Below, piece by piece: positions 10,961 to 23,800 of a stretch of DNA of 64,000 nt. The notes under the pieces are model-generated. The model was not told the origin of the DNA and made no database searches. It was given only the letters and a program-made list of their open reading frames with translations. This stretch comes from Micromussa lordhowensis. Taxonomy: Eukaryota > Cnidaria > Anthozoa > Scleractinia > Lobophylliidae. The translations under genes were made by a program, and so were the position numbers. Every line of letters starts with the position of its first letter. Position 1 is the first letter of the stretch. The stretch spans positions 4,289,314 through 4,353,313 of the forward strand of contig OZ026595.1 in assembly GCA_964020085.1 (NCBI GenBank). The letters run 5' to 3'.

Positions 10961-13807
10961 GAAAATGGCCGATTTAGGTGTCCTTGCCAAATTTGTCATA
11001 ACTCGGCTCTGCGGACACTTATGGAGCCGCAGTTTGCAGCAAAATGTTGTGCTATGTTTGCACTTCAAGTGCATACTAATTAGGAGATGATGCCATTTGC
11101 GCCAGGGTGTTTTTGAAGCCCCTATAGTCGGCCTACTTTTTTGAGCATTTTGCCTTGGTCCCCCCTTGGCAAAATCTCAGAAAATGGCCGATTTAGGTGT
11201 CCTTGCCAAATTTGTCATAACTCGGCTCTGCGGACACTTATGGAGCCGCAGTTTGCAGCAAAATGTTGTGCTATGTTTGCACTTCAAGTGCATACTAATT
11301 AGGAGATGATGCCATTTGCGCCAGGGTGTTTTTGAAGCCCCTATAGTCGGCCTACTTTTTTGAGCATTTTGCCTTGGTCCCCCCTTGGCAAAATCTCAGA
11401 AAATGGCCGATTTAGGTGTCCTTGCCAAATTTGTCATAACTCGGCTCTGCGGACACTTATGGAGCCGCAGTTTGCAGCAAAATGTTGTGCTATGTTTGCA
11501 CTTCAAGTGCATACTAATTAGGAGATGATGCCATTTGCGCCAGGGTGTTTTTGAAGCCCCTATAGTCGGCCTACTTTTTTGAGCATTTTGCCTTGGTCCC
11601 CCCTTGGCAAAATCTCAGAAAATGGCCGATTTAGGTGTCCTTGCCAAATTTGTCATAACTCGGCTCTGCGGACACTTATGGAGCCGCAGTTTGCAGCAAA
11701 ATGTTGTGCTATGTTTGCACTTCAAGTGCATACTAATTAGGAGATGATGCCATTTGCGCCAGGGTGTTTTTGAAGCCCCTATAGTCGGCCTACTTTTTTG
11801 AGCATTTTGCCTTGGTCCCCCCTTGGCAAAATCTCAGAAAATGGCCGATTTAGGTGTCCTTGCCAAATTTGTCATAACTCGGCTCTGCGGACACTTATGG
11901 AGCCGCAGTTTGCAGCAAAATGTTGTGCTATGTTTGCACTTCAAGTGCATACTAATTAGGAGATGATGCCATTTGCGCCAGGGTGTTTTTGAAGCCCCTA
12001 TAGTCGGCCTACTTTTTTGAGCATTTTGCCTTGGTCCCCCCTTGGCAAAATCTCAGAAAATGGCCGATTTAGGTGTCCTTGCCAAATTTGTCATAACTCG
12101 GCTCTGCGGACACTTATGGAGCCGCAGTTTGCAGCAAAATGTTGTGCTATGTTTGCACTTCAAGTGCATACTAATTAGGAGATGATGCCATTTGCGCCAG
12201 GGTGTTTTTGAAGCCCCTATAGTCGGCCTACTTTTTTGAGCATTTTGCCTTGGTCCCCCCTTGGCAAAATCTCAGAAAATGGCCGATTTAGGTGTCCTTG
12301 CCAAATTTGTCATAACTCGGCTCTGCGGACACTTATGGAGCCGCAGTTTGCAGCAAAATGTTGTGCTATGTTTGCACTTCAAGTGCATACTAATTAGGAG
12401 ATGATGCCATTTGCGCCAGGGTGTTTTTGAAGCCCCTATAGTCGGCCTACTTTTTTGAGCATTTTGCCTTGGTCCCCCCTTGGCAAAATCTCAGAAAATG
12501 GCCGATTTAGGTGTCCTTGCCAAATTTGTCATAACTCGGCTCTGCGGACACTTATGGAGCCGCAGTTTGCAGCAAAATGTTGTGCTATGTTTGCACTTCA
12601 AGTGCATACTAATTAGGAGATGATGCCATTTGCGCCAGGGTGTTTTTGAAGCCCCTATAGTCGGCCTACTTTTTTGAGCATTTTGCCTTGGTCCCCCCTT
12701 GGCAAAATCTCAGAAAATGGCCGATTTAGGTGTCCTTGCCAAATTTGTCATAACTCGGCTCTGCGGACACTTATGGAGCCGCAGTTTGCAGCAAAATGTT
12801 GTGCTATGTTTGCACTTCAAGTGCATACTAATTAGGAGATGATGCCATTTGCGCCAGGGTGTTTTTGAAGCCCCTATAGTCGGCCTACTTTTTTGAGCAT
12901 TTTGCCTTGGTCCCCCCTTGGCAAAATCTCAGAAAATGGCCGATTTAGGTGTCCTTGCCAAATTTGTCATAACTCGGCTCTGCGGACACTTATGGAGCCG
13001 CAGTTTGCAGCAAAATGTTGTGCTATGTTTGCACTTCAAGTGCATACTAATTAGGAGATGATGCCATTTGCGCCAGGGTGTTTTTGAAGCCCCTATAGTC
13101 GGCCTACTTTTTTGAGCATTTTGCCTTGGTCCCCCCTTGGCAAAATCTCAGAAAATGGCCGATTTAGGTGTCCTTGCCAAATTTGTCATAACTCGGCTCT
13201 GCGGACACTTATGGAGCCGCAGTTTGCAGCAAAATGTTGTGCTATGTTTGCACTTCAAGTGCATACTAATTAGGAGATGATGCCATTTGCGCCAGGGTGT
13301 TTTTGAAGCCCCTATAGTCGGCCTACTTTTTTGAGCATTTTGCCTTGGTCCCCCCTTGGCAAAATCTCAGAAAATGGCCGATTTAGGTGTCCTTGCCAAA
13401 TTTGTCATAACTCGGCTCTGCGGACACTTATGGAGCCGCAGTTTGCAGCAAAATGTTGTGCTATGTTTGCACTTCAAGTGCATACTAATTAGGAGATGAT
13501 GCCATTTGCGCCAGGGTGTTTTTGAAGCCCCTATAGTCGGCCTACTTTTTTGAGCATTTTGCCTTGGTCCCCCCTTGGCAAAATCTCAGAAAATGGCCGA
13601 TTTAGGTGTCCTTGCCAAATTTGTCATAACTCGGCTCTGCGGACACTTATGGAGCCGCAGTTTGCAGCAAAATGTTGTGCTATGTTTGCACTTCAAGTGC
13701 ATACTAATTAGGAGATGATGCCATTTGCGCCAGGGTGTTTTTGAAGCCCCTATAGTCGGCCTACTTTTTTGAGCATTTTGCCTTGGTCCCCCCTTGGCAA
13801 AATCTCA
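10961..13807. repeat. Thirteen consensus monomers
   Basis: This stretch is in exact 219-bp register and I saw no variant or other feature. It leads into the more variable zone that begins with A71C at 13878. Confidence 0.87.
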
Positions 13808-16800
13808 GAAAATGGCCGATTTAGGTGTCCTTGCCAAATTTGTCATAACTCGGCTCTGCGGACACTTATGGAGCCGCCGTTTGCAGCAAAATGTTGTGCT
13901 ATGTTTGCACTTCAAGTGCATACTAATTAGGAGATGATGCCATTTGCGCCAGGGTGTTTTTGAAGCCCCTATAGTCGGCCTACTTTTTTGAGCATTTTGC
14001 CTTGGTCCCCCCTTGGCAAAATCTCAGAAAATGGCCGATTTAGGTGTCCTTGCCAAATTTGTCATAACTCGGCTCTGCGGACACATATGGAGCCGCAGTT
14101 TGCAGCAAAATGTTGTGCTATGTTTGCACTTCAAGTGCATACTAATTAGGAGATGATGCCATTTGCGCCAGGGTGTTTTTGAAGCCCCTATAGTCGGCCT
14201 ACTTTTTTGAGCATTTTGCCTTGGTCCCCCCTTGGCAAAATCTCAGAAAATGGCCGATTTAGGTGTCCTTGCCAAATTTGTCATAACTCGGCTCTGCGGA
14301 CACTTATGGAGCCGCAGTTTGCAGCAAAATGTTGTGCTATGTTTGCACTTCAAGTGCATACTAATTAGGAGATGATGCCATTTGCGCCAGGGTGTTTTTG
14401 AAGCCCCTATAGTCGGCCTACTTTTTTGAGCATTTTGCCTTGGTCCCCCCTTGGCAAAATCTCAGAAAATGGCCGATTTAGGTGTCCTTGCCAAATTTGT
14501 CATAACTTGGCTCTGCGGACACTTATGGAGCCGCAGTTTGCAGCAAAATGTTGTGCTATGTTTGCACTTCAAGTGCATACTAACTAGGAGATGATGCCAT
14601 TTGCGCCAGGGTGTTTTTGAAGCCCCTATAGTCGGCCTACTTTTTTGAGCATTTTGCCTTGGTCCCCCCTTGGCAAAATCTCAGAAAATGGCCGATTTAG
14701 GTGTCCTTGCCAAATTTGTCATAACTCGGCTCCGCGGACACTTATGGAGCCGCAGTTTGCAGCAAAATGTTGTGCTATGTTTGCACTTCAAGTGCATACT
14801 AATTAGGAGATGATGCCATTTGCGCCAGGGTGTTTTTGAAGCCCCTATAGTCGGCCTACTTTTTTGAGCATTTTGCCTTGGTCCCCCCTTGGCAAAATCT
14901 CAGAAAATGGCCGATTTAGGTGTCCTTGCCAAATTTGTCATAACTCGGCTCTGCGGACACTTATGGAGCCGCAGTTTGCAGCAAAATGTTGTGCTATGTT
15001 TGCACTTCAAGTGCATACTAATTAGGCGATGATGCCATTTGCGCCAGGGTGTTTTTGAAGCCCCTATAGTCGGCCTACTTTTTTGAGCATTTTGCCTTGG
15101 TCCCCCCTTGGCAAAATCTCAGAAAATGGCCGATTTAGGTGTCCTTGCCAAATTTGTCATAACTCGGCTCTGCGGACACTTATGGAGCCGCAGTTTGCAG
15201 CAAAATGTTGTGCTATGTTTGCACTTCAAGTGCATACTAATTAGGCGATGATGCCATTTGCGCCAGGGTGTTTTTGAAGCCCCTATAGTCGGCCTACTTT
15301 TTTGAGCATTTTGCCTTGGTCCCCCCTTGGCAAAATCTCAGAAAATGGCCGATTTAGGTGTCCTTGCCAAATTTGTCATAACTCGGCTCTGCGGACACTT
15401 ATGGAGCCGCAGTTTGCAGCAAAATGTTGTGCTATGTTTGCACTTCAAGTGCATACTAATTAGGAGATGATGCCATTTGCGCCAGGGTGTTTTTGAAGCC
15501 CCTATAGTCGGCCTACTTTTTTGAGCATTTTGCCTTGGTCCCCCCTTGGCAAAATCTCAGAAAATGGCCGATTTAGGTGTCCTTGCCAAATTTGTCATAA
15601 CTCGGCTCTGCGGACACTTATGGAGCCGCAGTTTGCAGCAAAATGTTGTGCTATGTTTGCACTTCAAGTGCATACTAATTAGGAGATGATGCCATTTGCG
15701 CCAGGGTGTTTTTGAAGCCCCTATAGTCGGCCTACTTTTTTGAGCATTTTGCCTTGGTCCCCCCTTGGCAAAATCTCAGAAAATGGCCGATTTAGGTGTC
15801 CTTGCCAAATTTGTCATAACTCGGCTCTGCGGACACTTATGGAGCCGCAGTTTGCAGCAAAATGTTGTGCTATGTTTGCACTTCAAGTGCATACTAATTA
15901 GGAGATGATGCCATTTGCGCCAGGGTGTTTTTGAAGCCCCTATAGTCGGCCTACTTTTTTGAGCATTTTGCCTTGGTCCCCCCTTGGCAAAATCTCAGAA
16001 AATGGCCGATGTAGGTGTCCTTGCCAAATTTGTCATAACTCGGCTCTGCGGACACTTATGGAGCCGCAGTTTGCAGCAAAATGTTGTGCTATGTTTGCAC
16101 TTCAAGTGCATACTAATTAGGAGATGATGCCATTTGCGCCAGGGTGTTTTTGAAGCCCCTATAGTCGGCCTACTTTTTTGAGCATTTTGCCTTGGTCCCC
16201 CCTTGGCAAAATCTCAGAAAATGGCCGATTTAGGTGTCCTTGCCAAATTTGTCATAACTCGGCTCTGCGGACACTTATGGAGCCGCAGTTTGCAGCAAAA
16301 TGTTGTGCTATGTTTGCACTTCAAGTGCATACTAATTAGGAGATGATGCCATTTGCGCCAGGGTGTTTTTGAAGCCCCTATAGTCGGCCTACTTTTTTGA
16401 GCATTTTGCCTTGGTCCCCCCTTGGCAAAATCTCAGAAAATGGCCGATGTAGGTGTCCTTGCCAAATTTGTCATAACTCGGCTCTGCGGACACTTATGGA
16501 GCCGCAGTTTGCAGCAAAATGTTGTGCTATGTTTGCACTTCAAGTGCATACTAATTAGGAGATGATGCCATTTGCGCCAGGGTGTTTTTGAAGCCCCTAT
16601 AGTCGGCCTACTTTTTTGAGCATTTTGCCTTGGTCCCCCCTTGGCAAAATCTCAGAAAATGGCCGATTTAGGTGTCCTTGCCAAATTTGTCATAACTCGG
16701 CTCTGCGGACACTTATGGAGCCGCAGTTTGCAGCAAAATGTTGTGCTATGTTTGCACTTCAAGTGCATACTAATTAGGAGATGATGCCATTTGCGCCAGG

Positions 16801-19800
16801 GTGTTTTTGAAGCCCCTATAGTCGGCCTACTTTTTTGAGCATTTTGCCTTGGTCCCCCCTTGGCAAAATCTCAGAAAATGGCCGATTTAGGTGTCCTTGC
16901 CAAATTTGTCATAACTCGGCTCTGCGGACACTTATGGAGCCGCAGTTTGCAGCAAAATGTTGTGCTATGTTTGCACTTCAAGTGCATACTAATTAGGAGA
17001 TGATGCCATTTGCGCCAGGGTGTTTTTGAAGCCCCTATAGTCGGCCTACTTTTTTGAGCATTTTGCCTTGGTCCCCCCTTGGCAAAATCTCAGAAAATGG
17101 CCGATTTAGGTGTCCTTGCCAAATTTGTCATAACTCGGCTCTGCGGACACTTATGGAGCCGCAGTTTGCAGCAAAATGTTGTGCTATGTTTGCACTTCAA
17201 GTGCATACTAATTAGGAGATGATGCCATTTGCGCCAGGGTGTTTTTGAAGCCCCTATAGTCGGCCTACTTTTTTGAGCATTTTGCCTTGGTCCCCCCTTG
17301 GCAAAATCTCAGAAAATGGCCGATTTTGGTGTCCTTGCCAAATTTGTCATAACTCGGCTCCGCGGACACTTATGGAGCCGCAGTTTGCAGCAAAATGTTG
17401 TGCTATGTTTGCACTTCAAGTGCATACTAATTAGGAGATGATGCCATTTGCGCCAGGGTGTTTTTGAAGCCCCTATAGTCGGCCTACTTTTTTGAGCATT
17501 TTGCCTTGGTCCCCCCTTGGCAAAATCTCAGAAAATGGCCGATTTAGGTGTCCTTGCCAAATTTGTCATAACTCGGCTCTGCGGACACTTATGGAGCCGC
17601 AGTTTGCAGCAAAATGTTGTGCTATGTTTGCACTTCAAGTGCATACTAATTAGGCGATGATGCCATTTGCGCCAGGGTGTTTTTGAAGCCCCTATAGTCG
17701 GCCTACTTTTTTGAGCATTTTGCCTTGGTCCCCCCTTGGCAAAATCTCAGAAAATGGCCGATTTAGGTGTCCTTGCCAAATTTGTCATAACTCGGCTCTG
17801 CGGACACTTATGGAGCCGCAGTTTGCAGCAAAATGTTGTGCTATGTTTGCACTTCAAGTGCATACTAATTAGGAGATGATGCCATTTGCGCCAGGGTGTT
17901 TTTGAAGCCCCTATAGTCGGCCTACTTTTTTGAGCATTTTGCCTTGGTCCCCCCTTGGCAAAATCTCAGAAAATGGCCGATGTAGGTGTCCTTGCCAAAT
18001 TTGTCATAACTCGGCTCTGCGGACACTTATGGAGCCGCAGTTTGCAGCAAAATGTTGTGCTATGTTTGCACTTCAAGTGCATACTAATTAGGAGATGATG
18101 CCATTTGCGCCAGGGTGTTTTTGAAGCCCCTATAGTCGGCCTACTTTTTTGAGCATTTTGCCTTGGTCCCCCCTTGGCAAAATCTCAGAAAATGGCCGAT
18201 TTAGGTGTCCTTGCCAAATTTGTCATAACTCGGCTCTGCGGACACTTATGGAGCCGCAGTTTGCAGCAAAATGTTGTGCTATGTTTGCACTTCAAGTGCA
18301 TACTAATTAGGAGATGATGCCATTTGCGCCAGGGTGTTTTTGAAGCCCCTATAGTCGGCCTACTTTTTTGAGCATTTTGCCTTGGTCCCCCCTTGGCAAA
18401 ATCTCAGAAAATGGCCGATTTAGGTGTCCTTGCCAAATTTGTCATAACTCGGCTCTGCGGACACTTATGGAGCCGCAGTTTGCAGCAAAATGTTGTGCTA
18501 TGTTTGCACTTCAAGTGCATACTAATTAGGAGATGATGCCATTTGCGCCAGGGTGTTTTTGAAGCCCCTATAGTCGGCCTACTTTTTTGAGCATTTTGCC
18601 TTGGTCCCCCCTTGGCAAAATCTCAGAAAATGGCCGATTTAGGTGTCCTTGCCAAATTTGTCATAACTCGGCTCTGCGGACACTTATGGAGCCGCAGTTT
18701 GCAGCAAAATGTTGTGCTATGTTTGCACTTCAAGTGCATACTAATTAGGAGATGATGCCATTTGCGCCAGGGTGTTTTTGAAGCCCCTATAGTCGGCCTA
18801 CTTTTTTGAGCATTTTGCCTTGGTCCCCCCTTGGCAAAATCTCAGAAAATGGCCGATTTAGGTGTCCTTGCCAAATTTGTCATAACTCGGCTCTGCGGAC
18901 ACTTATGGAGCCGCAGTTTGCAGCAAAATGTTGTGCTATGTTTGCACTTCAAGTGCATACTAATTAGGAGATGATGCCATTTGCGCCAGGGTGTTTTTGA
19001 AGCCCCTATAGTCGGCCTACTTTTTTGAGCATTTTGCCTTGGTCCCCCCTTGGCAAAATCTCAGAAAATGGCCGATTTAGGTGTCCTTGCCAAATTTGTC
19101 ATAACTCGGCTCTGCGGACACTTATGGAGCCGCAGTTTGCAGCAAAATGTTGTGCTATGTTTGCACTTCAAGTGCATACTAATTAGGAGATGATGCCATT
19201 TGCGCCAGGGTGTTTTTGAAGCCCCTATAGTCGGCCTACTTTTTTGAGCATTTTGCCTTGGTCCCCCCTTGGCAAAATCTCAGAAAATGGCCGATTTAGG
19301 TGTCCTTGCCAAATTTGTCATAACTCGGCTCTGCGGACACTTATGGAGCCGCAGTTTGCAGCAAAATGTTGTGCTATGTTTGCACTTCAAGTGCATACTA
19401 ATTAGGAGATGATGCCATTTGCGCCAGGGTGTTTTTGAAGCCCCTATAGTCGGCCTACTTTTTTGAGCATTTTGCCTTGGTCCCCCCTTGGCAAAATCTC
19501 AGAAAATGGCCGATTTAGGTGTCCTTGCCAAATTTGTCATAACTCGGCTCTTCGGACACTTATGGAGCCGCAGTTTGCAGCAAAATGTTGTGCTATGTTT
19601 GCACTTCAAGTGCATACTAATTAGGAGATGATGCCATTTGCGCCAGGGTGTTTTTGAAGCCCCTATAGTCGGCCTACTTTTTTGAGCATTTTGCCTTGGT
19701 CCCCCCTTGGCAAAATCTCAGAAAATGGCCGATTTAGGTGTCCTTGCCAAATTTGTCATAACTCGGCTCTGCCGACACTTATGGAGCCGCAGTTTGCAGC

Positions 19801-20815
19801 AAAATGTTGTGCTATGTTTGCACTTCAAGTGCATACTAATTAGGAGATGATGCCATTTGCGCCAGGGTGTTTTTGAAGCCCCTATAGTCGGCCTACTTTT
19901 TTGAGCATTTTGCCTTGGTCCCCCCTTGGCAAAATCTTAGAAAATGGCCGATTTAGGTGTCCTTGCCAAATTTGTCATAACTCGGCTCTGCGGACACTTA
20001 TGGAGCCGCAGTTTGCAGCAAAATGTTGTGCTATGTTTGCACTTCAAGTGCATACTAATTAGGAGATGATGCCATTTGCGCCAGGGTGTTTTTGAAGCCC
20101 CTATAGTCGGCCTACTTTTTTGAGCATTTTGCCTTGGTCCCCCCTTGGCAAAATCTCAGAAAATGGCCGATTTAGGTGTCCTTGCCAAATTTGTCATAAC
20201 TCGGCTCTGCGGACACTTATGGAGCCGCAGTTTGCAGCAAAATGTTGTGCTATGTTTGCACTTCAAGTGCATACTAATTAGGAGATGATGCCATTTGCGC
20301 CAGGGTGTTTTTGAAGCCCCTATAGTCGGCCTACTTTTTTGAGCATTTTGCCTTGGTCCCCCCTTGGCAAAATCTCAGAAAATGGCCGATTTAGGTGTCC
20401 TTGCCAAATTTGTCATAACTCGGCTCTGCGGACACTTATGGAGCCGCAGTTTGCAGCAAAATGTTGTGCTATGTTTGCACTTCAAGTGCATACTAATTAG
20501 GAGATGATGCCATTTCCGCCAGGGTGTTTTTGAAGCCCCTATAGTCGGCCTACTTTTTTGAGCATTTTGCCTTGGTCCCCCCTTGGCAAAATCTCAGAAA
20601 ATGGCCGATTTAGGTGTCCTTGCCAAATTTGTCATAACTCGGCTCTGCGGACACTTATGGAGCCGCAGTTTGCAGCAAAATGTTGTGCTATGTTTGCACT
20701 TTAAGTGCATACTAATTAGGAGATGATGCCATTTGCGCCAGGGTGTTTTTGAAGCCCCTATAGTCGGCCTACTTTTTTGAGCATTTTGCCTTGGTCCCCC
20801 CTTGGCAAAATCTCA
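13808..20815. repeat. Variant-rich zone A (32 monomers)
   Basis: Length is exact throughout, but substitutions are frequent. Seen: A71C 13878; T59A 14085; C44T 14508; T120C 14584; T50C 14733 and 17361; A125C 15027, 15246 and 17655; T14G 16011, 16449 and 17982; A16T 17327; G51T 19552; G53C 19773; C218T 19938; G139C 20516; C106T 20702. Shared changes are 1, 2, 7, 11 or 12 monomers apart. Apart from C106T, which recurs at 38220, none of them was seen elsewhere in the window. G139 is also hit at 61469, but by a different base. The zone therefore looks like a locally evolving subarray that exchanges copies internally. Confidence 0.9.
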
Positions 20816-23800
20816 GAAAATGGCCGATTTAGGTGTCCTTGCCAAATTTGTCATAACTCGGCTCTGCGGACACTTATGGAGCCGCAGTTTGCAGCAAAAT
20901 GTTGTGCTATGTTTGCACTTCAAGTGCATACTAATTAGGAGATGATGCCATTTGCGCCAGGGTGTTTTTGAAGCCCCTATAGTCGGCCTACTTTTTTGAG
21001 CATTTTGCCTTGGTCCCCCCTTGGCAAAATCTCAGAAAATGGCCGATTTAGGTGTCCTTGCCAAATTTGTCATAACTCGGCTCTGCGGACACTTATGGAG
21101 CCGCAGTTTGCAGCAAAATGTTGTGCTATGTTTGCACTTCAAGTGCATACTAATTAGGAGATGATGCCATTTGCGCCAGGGTGTTTTTGAAGCCCCTATA
21201 GTCGGCCTACTTTTTTGAGCATTTTGCCTTGGTCCCCCCTTGGCAAAATCTCAGAAAATGGCCGATTTAGGTGTCCTTGCCAAATTTGTCATAACTCGGC
21301 TCTGCGGACACTTATGGAGCCGCAGTTTGCAGCAAAATGTTGTGCTATGTTTGCACTTCAAGTGCATACTAATTAGGAGATGATGCCATTTGCGCCAGGG
21401 TGTTTTTGAAGCCCCTATAGTCGGCCTACTTTTTTGAGCATTTTGCCTTGGTCCCCCCTTGGCAAAATCTCAGAAAATGGCCGATTTAGGTGTCCTTGCC
21501 AAATTTGTCATAACTCGGCTCTGCGGACACTTATGGAGCCGCAGTTTGCAGCAAAATGTTGTGCTATGTTTGCACTTCAAGTGCATACTAATTAGGAGAT
21601 GATGCCATTTGCGCCAGGGTGTTTTTGAAGCCCCTATAGTCGGCCTACTTTTTTGAGCATTTTGCCTTGGTCCCCCCTTGGCAAAATCTCAGAAAATGGC
21701 CGATTTAGGTGTCCTTGCCAAATTTGTCATAACTCGGCTCTGCGGACACTTATGGAGCCGCAGTTTGCAGCAAAATGTTGTGCTATGTTTGCACTTCAAG
21801 TGCATACTAATTAGGAGATGATGCCATTTGCGCCAGGGTGTTTTTGAAGCCCCTATAGTCGGCCTACTTTTTTGAGCATTTTGCCTTGGTCCCCCCTTGG
21901 CAAAATCTCAGAAAATGGCCGATTTAGGTGTCCTTGCCAAATTTGTCATAACTCGGCTCTGCGGACACTTATGGAGCCGCAGTTTGCAGCAAAATGTTGT
22001 GCTATGTTTGCACTTCAAGTGCATACTAATTAGGAGATGATGCCATTTGCGCCAGGGTGTTTTTGAAGCCCCTATAGTCGGCCTACTTTTTTGAGCATTT
22101 TGCCTTGGTCCCCCCTTGGCAAAATCTCAGAAAATGGCCGATTTAGGTGTCCTTGCCAAATTTGTCATAACTCGGCTCTGCGGACACTTATGGAGCCGCA
22201 GTTTGCAGCAAAATGTTGTGCTATGTTTGCACTTCAAGTGCATACTAATTAGGAGATGATGCCATTTGCGCCAGGGTGTTTTTGAAGCCCCTATAGTCGG
22301 CCTACTTTTTTGAGCATTTTGCCTTGGTCCCCCCTTGGCAAAATCTCAGAAAATGGCCGATTTAGGTGTCCTTGCCAAATTTGTCATAACTCGGCTCTGC
22401 GGACACTTATGGAGCCGCAGTTTGCAGCAAAATGTTGTGCTATGTTTGCACTTCAAGTGCATACTAATTAGGAGATGATGCCATTTGCGCCAGGGTGTTT
22501 TTGAAGCCCCTATAGTCGGCCTACTTTTTTGAGCATTTTGCCTTGGTCCCCCCTTGGCAAAATCTCAGAAAATGGCCGATTTAGGTGTCCTTGCCAAATT
22601 TGTCATAACTCGGCTCTGCGGACACTTATGGAGCCGCAGTTTGCAGCAAAATGTTGTGCTATGTTTGCACTTCAAGTGCATACTAATTAGGAGATGATGC
22701 CATTTGCGCCAGGGTGTTTTTGAAGCCCCTATAGTCGGCCTACTTTTTTGAGCATTTTGCCTTGGTCCCCCCTTGGCAAAATCTCAGAAAATGGCCGATT
22801 TAGGTGTCCTTGCCAAATTTGTCATAACTCGGCTCTGCGGACACTTATGGAGCCGCAGTTTGCAGCAAAATGTTGTGCTATGTTTGCACTTCAAGTGCAT
22901 ACTAATTAGGAGATGATGCCATTTGCGCCAGGGTGTTTTTGAAGCCCCTATAGTCGGCCTACTTTTTTGAGCATTTTGCCTTGGTCCCCCCTTGGCAAAA
23001 TCTCAGAAAATGGCCGATTTAGGTGTCCTTGCCAAATTTGTCATAACTCGGCTCTGCGGACACTTATGGAGCCGCAGTTTGCAGCAAAATGTTGTGCTAT
23101 GTTTGCACTTCAAGTGCATACTAATTAGGAGATGATGCCATTTGCGCCAGGGTGTTTTTGAAGCCCCTATAGTCGGCCTACTTTTTTGAGCATTTTGCCT
23201 TGGTCCCCCCTTGGCAAAATCTCAGAAAATGGCCGATTTAGGTGTCCTTGCCAAATTTGTCATAACTCGGCTCTGCGGACACTTATGGAGCCGCAGTTTG
23301 CAGCAAAATGTTGTGCTATGTTTGCACTTCAAGTGCATACTAATTAGGAGATGATGCCATTTGCGCCAGGGTGTTTTTGAAGCCCCTATAGTCGGCCTAC
23401 TTTTTTGAGCATTTTGCCTTGGTCCCCCCTTGGCAAAATCTCAGAAAATGGCCGATTTAGGTGTCCTTGCCAAATTTGTCATAACTCGGCTCTGCGGACA
23501 CTTATGGAGCCGCAGTTTGCAGCAAAATGTTGTGCTATGTTTGCACTTCAAGTGCATACTAATTAGGAGATGATGCCATTTGCGCCAGGGTGTTTTTGAA
23601 GCCCCTATAGTCGGCCTACTTTTTTGAGCATTTTGCCTTGGTCCCCCCTTGGCAAAATCTCAGAAAATGGCCGATTTAGGTGTCCTTGCCAAATTTGTCA
23701 TAACTCGGCTCTGCGGACACTTATGGAGCCGCAGTTTGCAGCAAAATGTTGTGCTATGTTTGCACTTCAAGTGCATACTAATTAGGAGATGATGCCATTT

